NCBI GenBank assembly: GCA_030015575.1
Contig: CM057342.1
Coordinates: 262,656,867 to 262,720,866, forward strand
Length of the DNA stretch: 64,000 nucleotides
Reading direction: 5' to 3'
Source of the DNA: Agapanthus africanus
Lineage: Eukaryota > Streptophyta > Magnoliopsida > Asparagales > Amaryllidaceae
Position numbers and translations under genes: made by a program. The notes under the pieces were generated by a model. It was given only the letters and a program-made list of their open reading frames with translations, was not told where the DNA came from and searched no databases. Positions 34,428 through 46,138 of this stretch are shown here, one piece after another. How positions within the stretch are numbered: position 1 is the stretch's first letter; each line of letters starts with the position of its first letter.

Positions 34428-36629
34428 TGTAAGTGCATGGCGGCGCCCTGGCTGTCAATCCGACGGCCAAATGCGGATGCGGTGATAAACTTTAATTTTG
34501 CAAACTAGCAAACCGGCACCACCGCGCACTAAACACCCGGATCGAACCATTAACTAGTCCTAGCTAACTACAAGATAGGGAAGAGAGATATACCGAGTGA
34601 TCTGAGTCTTCCGGTCTTCTCGCCGTCGTCCCGATCTCCCGCGGAATGTCCGGTCTCCATCTCCTCGCCGGAAGGGCACCACGTCGCCTGTTTCTTTTAC
34701 GGGCTCCCACCTCAATACCGAGGCAACTCGGGCGCGAAGTTGGCTAGCCGACGCGTCCAAGATTTGCTGTAGGCTAGTGTAAAGTCTATGTCTCATTGGG
34801 GTTTTGTTGCCATGGAGGATGGAGGAATAAGGTTAAGAAAAATGGTGCTTTCATTTTTCATGCAAGGAAATTGAGATGAAGGAAATATGCCACAAGCTCA
34901 AAATCAAACTCTCTCCCTCTCTCAAATGTGTGGCCGGCCTCTTATTGGAATAGGGAGGAAAAATGAAATAAGAGGGAGGTGAGTGTAGGAGAGCACAAGG
35001 GCGACCATAACATAAAGCAAGCTTCACATCAAAAGGTAATGATAACTCTCAAATCAATTTATAATCTCATCAATGCCAAAAACCATCATGAAAAAGCAAA
35101 GATGCTTAACTTATCATAATGCCACAAATACAAAGAACCCCTCCACAAATGGTTATTTGCAAACTTGCAAATAACCCCCTCCATCGAAAAGTCCGGCCGG
35201 GACGGAACAAAGGAAAACCGGCCGGAACGGAATGCAAACTGGCAACCTCAGAAAACTGATCCTGTAATAAATTACAGGAAAACCCCGATACTGTGCATAC
35301 ACACCCGTATCTGTATTCCGTCCGGATACAAATGTAATGAGACAAAACTACACTGTACTATACTAGGATCCGGCTTAAACCAAAGCCGGCTAGTATTATC
35401 CGTTCGATCCTGATCCGTGCAATACCGCACGTATCTGATCGAACCTTGCCATATATCTATACGGCCTCTAGTACTAACCGTCCGATCCTGATCCGTGCAA
35501 TACCGCACGTATCTGATCGGACCCTGCCATATCTCCATACGGCCTCTACAGCGTTTCGCCCGAAAGCTTGAGTAACTGTAAGTGTGGTGGACTCTAAATA
35601 CTCGTCAATACTATGGCTGTGGATTTAACCACTAGCACGTCAGAGGTATAAGCCAATACATAACAGGCCACCAGCTATTGACCAAAAGGGACGTCGATGA
35701 GAGAACTCATCCTGACACCCTACTGAGCCTGTCAGTGACAATATCCGTACAGTCCGGTCCGTTCGTCTATGAGCATCGCATGTCGGGCCTAGGGGGTTGG
35801 TAAAAGTCAGACCCCAAAAAGCGGTACAATTCGTGTCGGAGTGTAGCCCAGAATACCCTGTGATACTACTGGAATACCTACCAGTAAATCTCCTGCCTTG
35901 GCCAAGGACTTCGTGTAATGGCTCTTCTAGACACAGCGCGACCTCACCCCCAATACTGGGAGAGACGAACCCCTGAAGATCCGCTCACTGCCTCCATGTG
36001 GCTCGGGACTGTACCCAACTAAAACCTGTTTGCACGTCTCCTTTGAGCGTGGTAGGGTAGTAATCAAAGTACAGTGGGAACTCACACGAGACAAATGACG
36101 ATCCTCAGGTCGATGAACTAACCTGTACACATGTCACCAGGGAACTGCTATCTGACGTCAGGTATAAGACCAACTAGCATGTTCCCGGCGAGTCCTGTCC
36201 GGTGTACTCATAACCCAATGAGCACCTGTATACATCTTAGGTGAACCAACTGACACCAGTGGCTTGTGAGACCGGCCACCGCCCCTCGTCGGGGTCTCGA
36301 CTGTATACACTAGTCTACTCTGAAGAATCGATGCCCTGTCTCGAAACTCCCACGACTAGGGACCATTTAAGGATGTGCTTATAGACTACCAGCTCCCACG
36401 TATATGATCGCCCTCATACTGCTGGTAGTCAAGCACGAATCCTAGGGGCTCTATCAACATGTAATAGCGACCTGTCAGGTCACCTAAAGCAGTACACGAT
36501 GATAAAGGTAAACCAGATAGCATACTATCATCTCGAGTAAGACTGTCCTACCGGGATAGGTCCTCCCTCAATCATTGCAATCACGTGCCTGTGATCCAAT
36601 AATTGACTCTGAGGACATTATCTCCAACA
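34428..36629 (-). repeat. E6 5' LTR (2202 bp)
   Basis: Equal in length to the 3' LTR with scattered substitutions, mainly transitions where I compared them. The 78-bp module is duplicated at about 35398-35548. Confidence 0.95.
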
Positions 36630-36634
36630 TCATC
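36630..36634. other. Target-site duplication of E6, right copy (TCATC)
   Basis: Partner of 26495-26499; E5 internal sequence resumes just after it. Confidence 0.95.
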
Positions 36635-36659
36635 CTACGCTCCGAAGGTAAAACCTAAC

Positions 36660-36672
36660 GCTCTGATACTAA
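36660..36672 (-). other. E5 primer-binding site
   Basis: On the - strand this is TTAGTATCAGAGCG, three bases from the LTR end. It resembles TGGTATCAGAGC, the initiator-Met site used by Del/Tekay gypsy as well as copia elements, with one G-to-A-like change. Confidence 0.75.
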
Positions 36673-36674
36673 AT

Positions 36675-37955
36675 TGTCACGTCCCGAAAGTACGGAACAA
36701 GACCGACACTTAAACTACGAACGTCTCGAGGCGTACGTAATCTAAGTAAACCGAAACCCATAAATCCAAACCAAGAAAAGTAGTAGAGTGAAGGAAAACC
36801 AATTTAAAACAAAAAGTTTCAATAGCATAAGCCGAATTATGCTGGTTTTTAAAAACATCAAAAATTTTCTGAAAATTTCGGCAGGGTCTCTTTTGTAAAT
36901 ACTGGCCCCCAAACGGGATACAACATGAATAGTATACGAAAACAAAAATAAAGGGCATCCCCAAGCAGGAGCTAGCTCTTCGTCAATCGACGGTCACAAC
37001 CACACAAGCAATATAATATACAACGCCAATGGCGAGGATCAAAACTCAAAAGAAAACTCAAACCACAAGAAAACCACAGAAAAATAACGCGCGACTCTAA
37101 GGTCGAAGGAATAACATCACTGGTCTCTATCTCAAAGTAAATACATGTTTGGTTGATGGAACTTCTAGATACAATAGAATAATGATATACAAGATATATA
37201 ATGGGGGTACGATACAAGTAAACCCACCTACTAGCAAATCACCCGAACGAAACTATGCCCGCAAAGCCGTAATGAAACCTGTACGGCAAACCTGCAAGAA
37301 ACTGGGGCACAACGGGGGTGAGTTGCCAACTCGTGAATAGAAAAATATCTATGAATAGAAATCGCATAAATAACGCAATCCTAGGTCAATGATCATAATA
37401 TAACCTCAAATATATGTATAACATGCAGCCTATAACAATGGCTAGGGTAATATCTAACCCGAGTGTAATCTCATGTGCCCGTGTCAGTGCCTCAGGTAAC
37501 AATATATCATATGAATGAGGTATGAATGCATGAAAACAGAATATATGTAAATGATGAAACTGTTTTCATAATTTAGTGAGATTTCCTTTGTATTTTTAAA
37601 ATGAGGTATCATAATGAAATCAGCATCAACAGTGTCTAGCATCGACACAAAACATAAATCTCAATGTCTCAAAATCTCTGGCTCCGGCTATCCGGACTGG
37701 CCTGTATCATCAAATCTCAGTACCTCAATATCTCGAAATCTCAATGTCTCAATCTCAATATCTAGGGCGCCGTCAGTCCAGACCAGCCCCTACCATCCAT
37801 CTCAAGACCACGACAGTATCCTCCGGATATCCGACGCGTCGGGTAATATCACCGGTAGGTAGTCTTCCCCTACCAGGCTTATCGTCAACACCACGAGCTT
37901 CTTGCCCCGGGGTACCTCACCGGGCCCACCATGTACCCGAAACGGTTCATCCATC
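36675..37955 (-). repeat. E5 5' LTR, PBS-proximal part
   Basis: Matches 19027 onward with few substitutions until E7 interrupts at CCATC. It continues at 48372. Confidence 0.9.
37951..37955. other. Target-site duplication of E7, left copy (CCATC)
   Basis: CCATC here and at 48367-48371. The empty site is visible in E5's other LTR at about 20299-20303. Confidence 0.95.
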
Positions 37956-40183
37956 TGTAGGTTTCCTAGGCATCCTAATGAGGTCTCACAAGGCATCGAC
38001 CATGCCATTTTCAAAAATTCTAGGTGCCGAGAAACCCGACTACGGATCGTTTGCTAGAAATCTAGGCGAAAAGACTAACTAGTTAACACTTAACTAAGGG
38101 ATACGGATATACAACCTTTGTAGATCCGGTCCTCCACCTCCACGGCTCCGAGATGAGGTCGTCTCCGCTGTCCAAATCAAATCCGGGCTCTAGCGTCGGC
38201 TTCATCGGAGAGTGGACGGGCTAGGTCGTCGACGACGTGCCGAAGATGATCTACGTCGAAGCATCACTAGATCAAGCTCCAAACTTCACCAAGTCATGAA
38301 AACTTGTGAAGGAAAAACACTCTACTACTTGGCAAGAGGTAGAGGATGAAGAAATAGGAAGTGGGTAGACTTTAGAATTGGATTTCTCACTTGTTTCATC
38401 AATCCACCATTGATGAAGAAAGCTTTTCTTCTTTGAAGAAGATGAAGAAGAAGAAGAAAGAATTATGATAAGTTATTTAAAAAATGAAAAGAATATCCAA
38501 ACTTATCATAATCCTAACTATGGTTATGTGTAGAGAATTGACCATGGTTAAATCATTGGTTAGGGTTAAGGATGAGATAAGAATGGTGGTCAAGGTCAAA
38601 GCTTCATGAAGCTTCAACTAAACAACAAATTAAGCCACCATTCTTTTCTCTTTTCCATTTATTTTCCAAAATATATAAACAAATAAATAAATGAATAAAT
38701 AAGTAATGGAAAATAAAACCCTAATTATATGTTTAACCATGGTTTAATTCTTTATACTTAACCAAGTAAACATGCATCATCAAACATGATACAATCATGT
38801 GTACAAAAGTATATCACATATACAATGTGCACAAACCGAGTGAGAAAATCCATTTAAAGTGAACCAATACTAGTTAATGCAAAGTAATATATCAAATATA
38901 TAATTATGCATTAAATCATTAAATCAACGCTTGATTTAACGATCCGGTCATGACGCACATAACCGACTGGTACCATTAGTAACATCTTATCGAATCAACA
39001 CTTGATCCGATAACCCGGTTATATCGCATATAACCGATCAATGTCACATCGCGAGAATCGAATACAGTATCACATACTCATATTATTCTCGGTCCCGCAC
39101 ATATCTCATATGCGCTCCTATTTCGTTTCGCTTGAGCCAGGAAACCTCTGTGTAGGACTCTAAAGACTCGTCAATACGCCGGCAGCAGATGATGATCATA
39201 TCAAGCATCCACAAGCCGCAAGCGGTCTGCTAAACGTAACGGCCACCCGGGTATTGAGCGATCTGAAGATCGACGAGCAAGCCCGCTCACACTCCAGTGA
39301 ATCCGACCAGTAACACTACCGTACAGTCCGGTCTGATCGTCTGATATGTCGCATATCTCGCCTAGGGGTGGTAAACGTCAGACCCCAATAGCTCAATAAG
39401 TCGTGTCGATATGAGGTCTATAACTGTTCGAGAAACTACTGGTAACACTTACCAGTAAATCTCAGCAACCCTGGCCAGGGATTTCCTGTTATAGCCAATC
39501 GAACACAGCACAACATCAACTCCCTATACCGGGAGAGACGAATCCCCTCCTATCGCTCATTGCCTCCATGTGACTCGGGACTGTACCCAAAAACCACCAT
39601 TTTGCACGCCCTCTTGGACGTGGTAAGATGGAAATCAAAGCACAGTGGGAACCACACAAGACTCTATGACGATCTCGGGTCAACAGACTACTCTGTACCA
39701 GTGTCACCAGAGAACTGCCATCTGACGTGAGGTATAATACCATCTGGGAGTTCTCGGCGAGTCCGTCCAGTGTACCCAGTCTCTACTGAGCACCCGTATA
39801 TCATCTCTGATGTCAAACACCAATGGATATGGGATCATCCATCGCCCATCTGTATGGGTCGAGAGGGTATACGCTAGTCTACTCTGGTATATCGATGCCC
39901 CGTCTCGATACACCCACGACTAGGGACTTTGAAGGATGTACTTATGGACTACCATGTCCCCACTAGTATGATCCGCATCATAGTCCAGGTAGTCAAGTAC
40001 AGATCCTAAGGGCTTTACCAACATGTAACAGAGAGACAAACAGTATACACGTTAAGGTAAAGATCAACCAGATAGCATACTATCATGTCGAGCAAGAAAG
40101 TCCTCCCTATATATGTCCCAGCATCCACTACAATATACATCCTATGTACAGTAATGGCCTCTAGGGCATACATATAACTAACA
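37956..40183 (-). repeat. E7 3' LTR (2228 bp)
   Basis: Terminus TGTAGGTTTCC at 37956 and ACTAACA at 40183. It contains a GAA-rich microsatellite near 38433-38460. The minus-strand frames 39516-39743 and 39704-39913 recur in the 5' LTR and are not genes. Confidence 0.93.
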
Positions 40184-40194
40184 ATCTCCCACTT
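40184..40194 (-). other. E7 polypurine tract
   Basis: AAGTGGGAGAT on the - strand, directly before the 3' LTR; identical to the PPT of E3, E4 and E6. Confidence 0.9.
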
Positions 40195-40920
40195 GCACTA
40201 GGGCCATCTGTAGCAGTGGTTGTAGTATCTCATACTCAACCATCCCTTAAAAGTCTCTCTTTGGGAACAGGCCTTTGTGAGTGGATCCGCTGTGTTGTCC
40301 TTTGAGCTTACTCTCCTAACCTCGATCTCCCTGGAGATCAACCATCTCCATGATCAAGTGATACTGCCATAGAATATGTTTGGATCACTGATGGGACGGA
40401 CGTTCCTTGGCATAAGCCACAACTCCATTGTCTCACAATGGCAGGAACATAGTTCATCTCATGAACCAATATACACCCAAACAGCCTCTAGGGTAGCATC
40501 TTAAGTAGCGATGTATCCTGCCTTTATCGTCTAGTATGTCACGGTATCTATCTTGGAACTCTTCCAACATACCGTCCCTTTACTGAGGGTATAGACAATG
40601 CCTGTGACTAACATTCAGTCGTCTTTATCACTCTGGAACACTTCCAGTAATTCTCCCCAGGATCGATTGATACCATCTCACTACAACTAGTGAGAATCCT
40701 AACATCCATTTAGATCTATCTCATAGATCCAAAACCCAGGATTTAGGAGGTATCATTTTGATACTATGTGGAGAATCATTGTGATAAGCGGAGATTGATC
40801 GAGCGCAGCATAGGAAACTCTTTCCCTATCAAGAGTATGTCATCCACGTACTTTACGAGGATCTCACCATACTCCCTACTACCTTTTTGTTTATACAAGG
40901 TTCATCTACCATTTTGATGA
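40195..40920 (-). pseudogene. E7 decayed RNase H / late RT region
   Basis: Colinear with the RNase H part of E4: the GGATCCGCTG-type block near 40275 corresponds to the end of RNase H, and scattered islands continue to RT. No frame of note. Confidence 0.45.
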
Positions 40921-41300
40921 TGTCAAACTCATTGACTATTTCATCAAAACAGATGTTCCAACTCCGCGATGCCTGCTTTATCTTATAAAGCATCTTGCAC
41001 ACGTTTCCGCTGCTCCCACTGTCTACGAAGCCCTCTGGCTGTGTACTTATAGACGCACTCTTCTAAATCATCATTTAGAAAAGCAGTCAAGACACCCAAC
41101 CACCAGAGATCGTAGTCATGGTATGCAGCCGTGGTAAGTAGGATCTGGATGGACTTAAGCATAGCCACTGGAAAAAGGTTTCATCATTATCCACGCCTGG
41201 TCGATGACAAAAACCTTTAACAAGTCTAGCTTTGAAAGTCTTAACTTTTCCATCTACACCAAGTAATCTTCTCAAGATATACTTGCTCCTGATGGGGATT
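40921..41300 (-). pseudogene. E7 decayed reverse transcriptase, N-terminal half
   Basis: The - strand frame 41087-41275 reads GVDGKVKTFKARLV, followed in another frame (40983-41168) by AMLKSIQILL, TAFLNDDLEE and VYKY. These match the conserved start of copia RT (...FKARLVAKGF...AMLKSIRILL...TAFLNGDLEEEVYM). A frameshift separates the two pieces, and the characteristic D of the WQMDVKTAFL box is replaced. Not functional. Confidence 0.75.
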
Positions 41301-42560
41301 TAACCCTTCAGATATTGCAACCAAAGTCCATACTTTGTTGGTGTATAAGGATTCCATCTCAGATCGCTAAACATCCAGCCATTCTTACAGAGTCTTAATC
41401 TCGATGGCCTGCTCGAAACTAGTTGGGTCATCATCTCATGATGCAATCCTCGCTCCCACTGTCATAGAGAAACCGAAGTATCTCTCAGGTGGGAGAGGAA
41501 CCCTACTAGATCGGCGGAGAGGCTGAGGTTCGTTGGTATCTACTGAATCCCTTGGTTCTATCAAATCATCTGCTGTAGTTCGTATAGCTGGAACCTTTCC
41601 AGTTCTACATTACAGACCTTGCCTCGAGCTTGTCCGGATTTTTTTTTCAGACATAGGCCGGACAACCCCAAATCTCAACTAACTTAAGACATGGGCTCTT
41701 CCCTTTCCATATCGCATATGAAGTGGTAGGTAACTGATTTGATTCGAACCTATTCAATAGGTATGCATCTTCTCAAGTGCATAACTCCCAAAAAGGAAAT
41801 AGGTAACTCAGTAGTACTCATCATAGAGCACACCTTATCATATAGGGTGCGATTGCTCCGCCCCGATATACCATCGTGCTATGGTGTATTCGGAGGAGTA
41901 ATGCTGAGAGAGAATCTCATTCTCCTTTAGAATAGTCCAGGATTTCCGTGCTCAAGTATTCTCCTCCTTGATCACATCAAAGGACATAATACTTATACCC
42001 GTATTTTGGTTCTCTACTTCTAACTTATATTCTGTGAATATCTCAAAAGGTTCGGACTTGTGTTTCAACAGGAACATAGGTCTGAATCTTGAGAGATTAT
42101 CAGAGAATATAATGAAGTACAAAGAACCAGTTCTGGCATGTGTAGACAGGGGACCTACATACATCAACATGTATCATCCCAAGAGTTCACTAACTCTTTC
42201 TCTGTTTTCAGTAAACGGAGCTGTGGTCATCTTATCTTTGTGACATGACAGGCGAGTTTCACAAGATGTAAATTCAAACTCATTTAAATATGCATCTTTA
42301 TGTAACTTCAGCTAGTCGGGTCGCATTGATATGACCTAGTCTACAATACCCCAAGAAGGATTCGTTCATATCTGAACTCTTTCTCTTGCGTGTGTTCCGT
42401 ATATTAAGAACTGTAGTTTGATTTAGAACATTAATGCTTTTAGATAACGTGCCTGAACCGATCAACTTTTGATATAGGAAATGTTCAAAACATTATCCAT
42501 CAATACAAAATTATATCCTTTCTTTTCAAACAAAGAGAGTGATATGATTTTGTATATCAG
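41301..42560 (-). pseudogene. E7 decayed integrase and linker
   Basis: The frame 41952-42170 reads VGPLSTHARTGSLYF and LLKHKSEPFE, matching E2's CGPMSTHARGGFSYF and LLKHKSEAFD. The DDE residues cannot be followed in one frame. The block near 42050-42120 aligns with E2 near 52540-52600. Confidence 0.7.
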
Positions 42561-42960
42561 GTTCGGTATCTAATAACATTCGTTCAGAATCAATGTATTT
42601 GTAATACTGGGTGACAGTGACCGACAGACTTGGCTGCAACTCTTGTCCCGTTTTCTGTCTCATGAAACTTATCACCCGTTCTCAGTTTTTCTACTCTTTT
42701 GTAGCCCTATGTAACAACTTACATATCTGGGATGCTGATCCGGTATCATATACCAGGGATGCGGAGGATACTGAGAAACAGTTCTGTATAATGAACATAC
42801 CCGAAGATGATGCATCATCATGCACTCTCTTCGTTTGGGCGGCACGGGAAATCTGGTATTCCCCAATTTCCTGCTCTGTCTTATAACAATTATAAGTTGG
42901 AGCGGGACCAACGTTCCCCAGCTCAGTATAACAAGCGGGTTCGGTCAATAATCCGTATTA
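42561..42960 (-). pseudogene. E7 decayed gag end / protease
   Basis: The frame 42691-42948 aligns with E2's zinc-knuckle and protease region and keeps VYDTGSASQIC, with the aspartic-protease DTG that E2 has lost. The zinc-knuckle cysteines are disrupted. The frame is short and isolated, so no product is expected. Confidence 0.65.
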
Positions 42961-45900
42961 TTATCTTGATTAAGGCGTGATATGGTCGCTACCAGGAGAG
43001 AGAGAGAAGAAAACACTCAGCGTGCGCTCTTGCAAGAATAGATTGGTTATTATTTTATCTAATCAGGATGGCTCCCACTGCTTTTTATCAAATCTTCCTT
43101 CAAACCCTAAAAGGAAAGACTAGCCGGGATTAATTACACACTACAAGTTCGCCAATCTTTCAGCCAGGCCAGTGTCGGTACTTTGAGGGAGGTCCCCCGT
43201 GCTTTCGCACGAACCTAATTAATGTAAACCTCGTTTTCCCAGAGGCGTAACCTCGTTAACACCTTTCTAGACACCTACTTGATCGGCTAATTGTAATATG
43301 TAAAACTCTCCCAGGAGTAACTCTTACTCGCAGCGGGTATCGGGATCCAACTATCTCATAGAAGGTATGCAATCTCATTGCAAATCTCAACACTTGAAAT
43401 TCCCGATAATATTTTGCCCCTAACGTGCTATGACCTTGACGAAAGCCAACAAACCATAGCCCGCTAGTCAAGTTCAACCCGTACATTTCTTGATCGAATT
43501 AAACCCACCCGCACGACCCTTGACGAAAGCTAACAAAGCCGCACGACTACCCTAATCCAATCGCATCGTATACTAGCAGATAAGCAGCATATAGCTACCG
43601 CACACTGCACCTTGACGAAAGCCAACAAATGCAGCACGAATACTATATACAACTTATCTGAAATGACGGATGGCTACGACAGGTTTTTCTGAAAACCTAT
43701 TGCGTAATGAACTTGATATCGTTGTAGGATCGAATGAATTTTGAAATGGAGTGTTTTTGAGGCTTTTCTAGTTTTGCTAAAGGAGTCACTCCCGGTGAAG
43801 GGATCGTCGGTCCTTTCATCGTCGAATGAGGTGCGGGATATATCATATATATCACTGTGCAAAGAAAAAACACTTAAAAGCAATCAAAATACAAACCGAG
43901 TGTGTAGCATCTGCCAGTTATTGTTAAAGGAGTCACTCCCGGTGAAGGGATCTCGGTCCTTTCCTCATCGAATAAGGTGCAGGATATATCACATATACCT
44001 CTGTGCAAAGCAAGAACTGTAGCTACCTGTTTTATTTTGAAATTCGATTCTACAACATCTTAGGTTTCTTTTATTTCATTAATCACATTAATGAAGTCCC
44101 ATCACTTAATGTACCTAAACATCACAGATAGATATGACGTACACTTATGCCATCCGCATTCGCCTCGATGTCCCCTCGTGCACCGTTAGGTTAGGTAACT
44201 AACGACAGAGCAGGGCAGGGCTAGCGCGGGTGTAAAACATAAGTAACGTCTATATAATATATCATATATACTATATACTGTATCTATCACAGAACATCAC
44301 ATGATCACATCACAGATATCGCAGCAGAAGAATCATATGAAATATTGGATATACTAGGACGTCCGTGTTTTCAATACGAGCCAGTATAAAACATGGATTC
44401 CACGGTCGCGATGAATAGCCAAACCCACACCCCTAGACCCCTACGAGAGCGGCAAGCAACCCTACCAATTCTAGAGTTAGGAGACCCGGACTCGACTCCT
44501 CGAGTTGGTCTCCCACTGGACTCCAGAACCCGGTTACTTGTGCCCTCCTCCTTAGGTCTATCCTAGTGCGGAAAAGTAAATAATATACAACAGGTGACAA
44601 CTTCCGCAACCTGGAAGCGTCCCAATAAAAGAATATTACATACAAGTTTTTACATGAATGAAAATGAAAAAACACTTATCTCACATAAAAACCCCCGGCT
44701 ATTCGTACACGACGATCCAATATAACACATCCAGCAACACATAACATCACATGTCATCAATGTAAGTAAACATGCGTATCCCAATTGTCGTTGACATATA
44801 GCAACGAAACCGGCGATATCACATATTACACTTACGGTCACAGAAAAGAAAGTGTAAAACTACAACAGTTGGAATCCGCAACCACCTCAGACATCGCATG
44901 CCTGACCAAATGAATTCCTTAGACATCACATGCCTAACAATTATAAACCCCGCATTTTAGTCTCATTATCGAAAACTCTTTTCAATATCAAGTCGGGCAA
45001 TTCAACAAGATTCCCGACATGCTGATCGAATGCTCGTCGCAAACTTCAGTAGACGGCCGCACCCCCGACGCCGTCGACGAAGTGCACCAAGGCGGAACAC
45101 CGCTGCCGCGAGCACCCGGACGGATGCTTTCGGCGACGGGGTTCTCCTACAGTCACTTGGTCGGGGCTATGGAGCGAGGCTGTCTATTAAGTTTATCGGC
45201 GAGTATCCGCGTACGCTACGTGATTGCGACGGACTTTTGATCACATCAAAATTCCGTGGCAACCGATCAAGTGAGACTAAAGTGCTATGTTTATAACATT
45301 CATTCAGTTATCTCATAACTTATTGTGAATTCCAATTATTGTATCCCATTCCAGATAAACAGAAAATGTTAAACTTTTCGATCGAACAATCGAACACCCA
45401 AGTTTTCCCGATACAGGTCAACACATGAAATAAGTCTAATAACATTCAGCTCGTGCCTCAGTACCAACGGTCCAGCCGTAGATGGGTCAAGCCAACGCCT
45501 CACATGTGGCACGCCGTACTGCCCCAAACCCGAAGGTTCAAAGGGCAGTTCAAGACGGTCACATAATCGAGTTAAGGTTTGTTGTCTTCTAGAGGGACCA
45601 TCGCGTTACTTACACTGCTTAGAACATCGTTAAACTACGGAAAAATCCAACACTTGGAAATTTCCCGACAGGGGAAAAATTGGGTATTTATATCCGGTCG
45701 AACTTTTTAACATATTCTAAAATTTATCCGGAAAGCCACACAGACAAAATTTGATAATCCGATCGAACATACGAATCCCCAAAACAACTCCTGAAAATTA
45801 AAACTCTGGAAAAATATCAAAAATACCCAGGAAAAACAGCACTGCATATTATGAATTACTGTGCAAATTTGGATCCCAGAAAAGACAAAACGGCCGCGGT

Positions 45901-46125
45901 TCCGCCGCACGAGCCAAGCTCGTGCCGCGGAAACGCGGCGCATTGAAGGAATTGGGTGCACGAATTTTACAGTATCCCTTAGAATTTCCTGCTGATTTTT
46001 CTGCATATTTTTAATGTTGAAAAATCCCAGATTTTAGAAAAAGGACAGAGAGCTATTTTGGGTTCGTGTTTTCGGTTCGTCCGGGTTTCAAACTCCGTCT
46101 AGACTTCGCCTAAGGCTCTAGCTAG
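42961..46125 (-). other. E7 leader and remnant gag start (non-coding)
   Basis: Read on the - strand it holds a GC hairpin (45893-45939), a copia-leader segment also present in E5 (45470-45640), the CTTCACCGGGAGTGA tandem repeat (43778-43862 and 43925-44009, period 147), the triplet motif (about 43434-43451, 43518-43535, 43610-43627; form CTTGACGAAAGC) and the second PPT-like motif (43072-43079). Most of gag is missing; protease remnants begin soon after the PPT-like motif. The + frames at 45019-45240 and 45030-45296 are chance. Confidence 0.7.
45893..45939 (-). other. GC-rich hairpin in E7 leader
   Basis: Arms 45893-45914 and 45918-45939 pair at 20 of 22 positions around a 3-base loop; the core is GCCGCGGTTCCGC against a GCGGAAACGCGGC-type arm, plus GCACGAGC/GCTCGTGC. 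It is the strongest of the leader hairpins and lies about 190 bases from the PBS. Confidence 0.8.
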
Positions 46126-46137
46126 GCTCCGATACCA
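46126..46137 (-). other. E7 primer-binding site
   Basis: TGGTATCGGAGC on the - strand, one base from the LTR; one change from TGGTATCAGAGC. Confidence 0.85.
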
Positions 46138-46138
46138 C

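Larger units (their letters stand above)
26500..36629 (-). mobile_element. E6: complete non-autonomous Ty1-copia element (10,130 bp)
   Basis: Same family as E3 and E4. LTRs of 2202 bp each (26500-28701 and 34428-36629), PPT at 28702-28712, PBS at 34415-34426 and TSD TCATC on both sides. The two LTRs have equal length but differ by scattered substitutions, so E6 is older than E4. The internal region repeats the same fossil gag-pol, leader repeats and hairpin as E3 and E4, with no frame above 116 codons. It sits in E5 close to E5's PBS. Confidence 0.95.

Noticed and set aside
45019-45296. Arginine-rich + strand frames near GC-rich sequence in E7's leader
   Set aside because: They are antisense to the leader, short, and explained by local GC content; no matching frame in related leaders.
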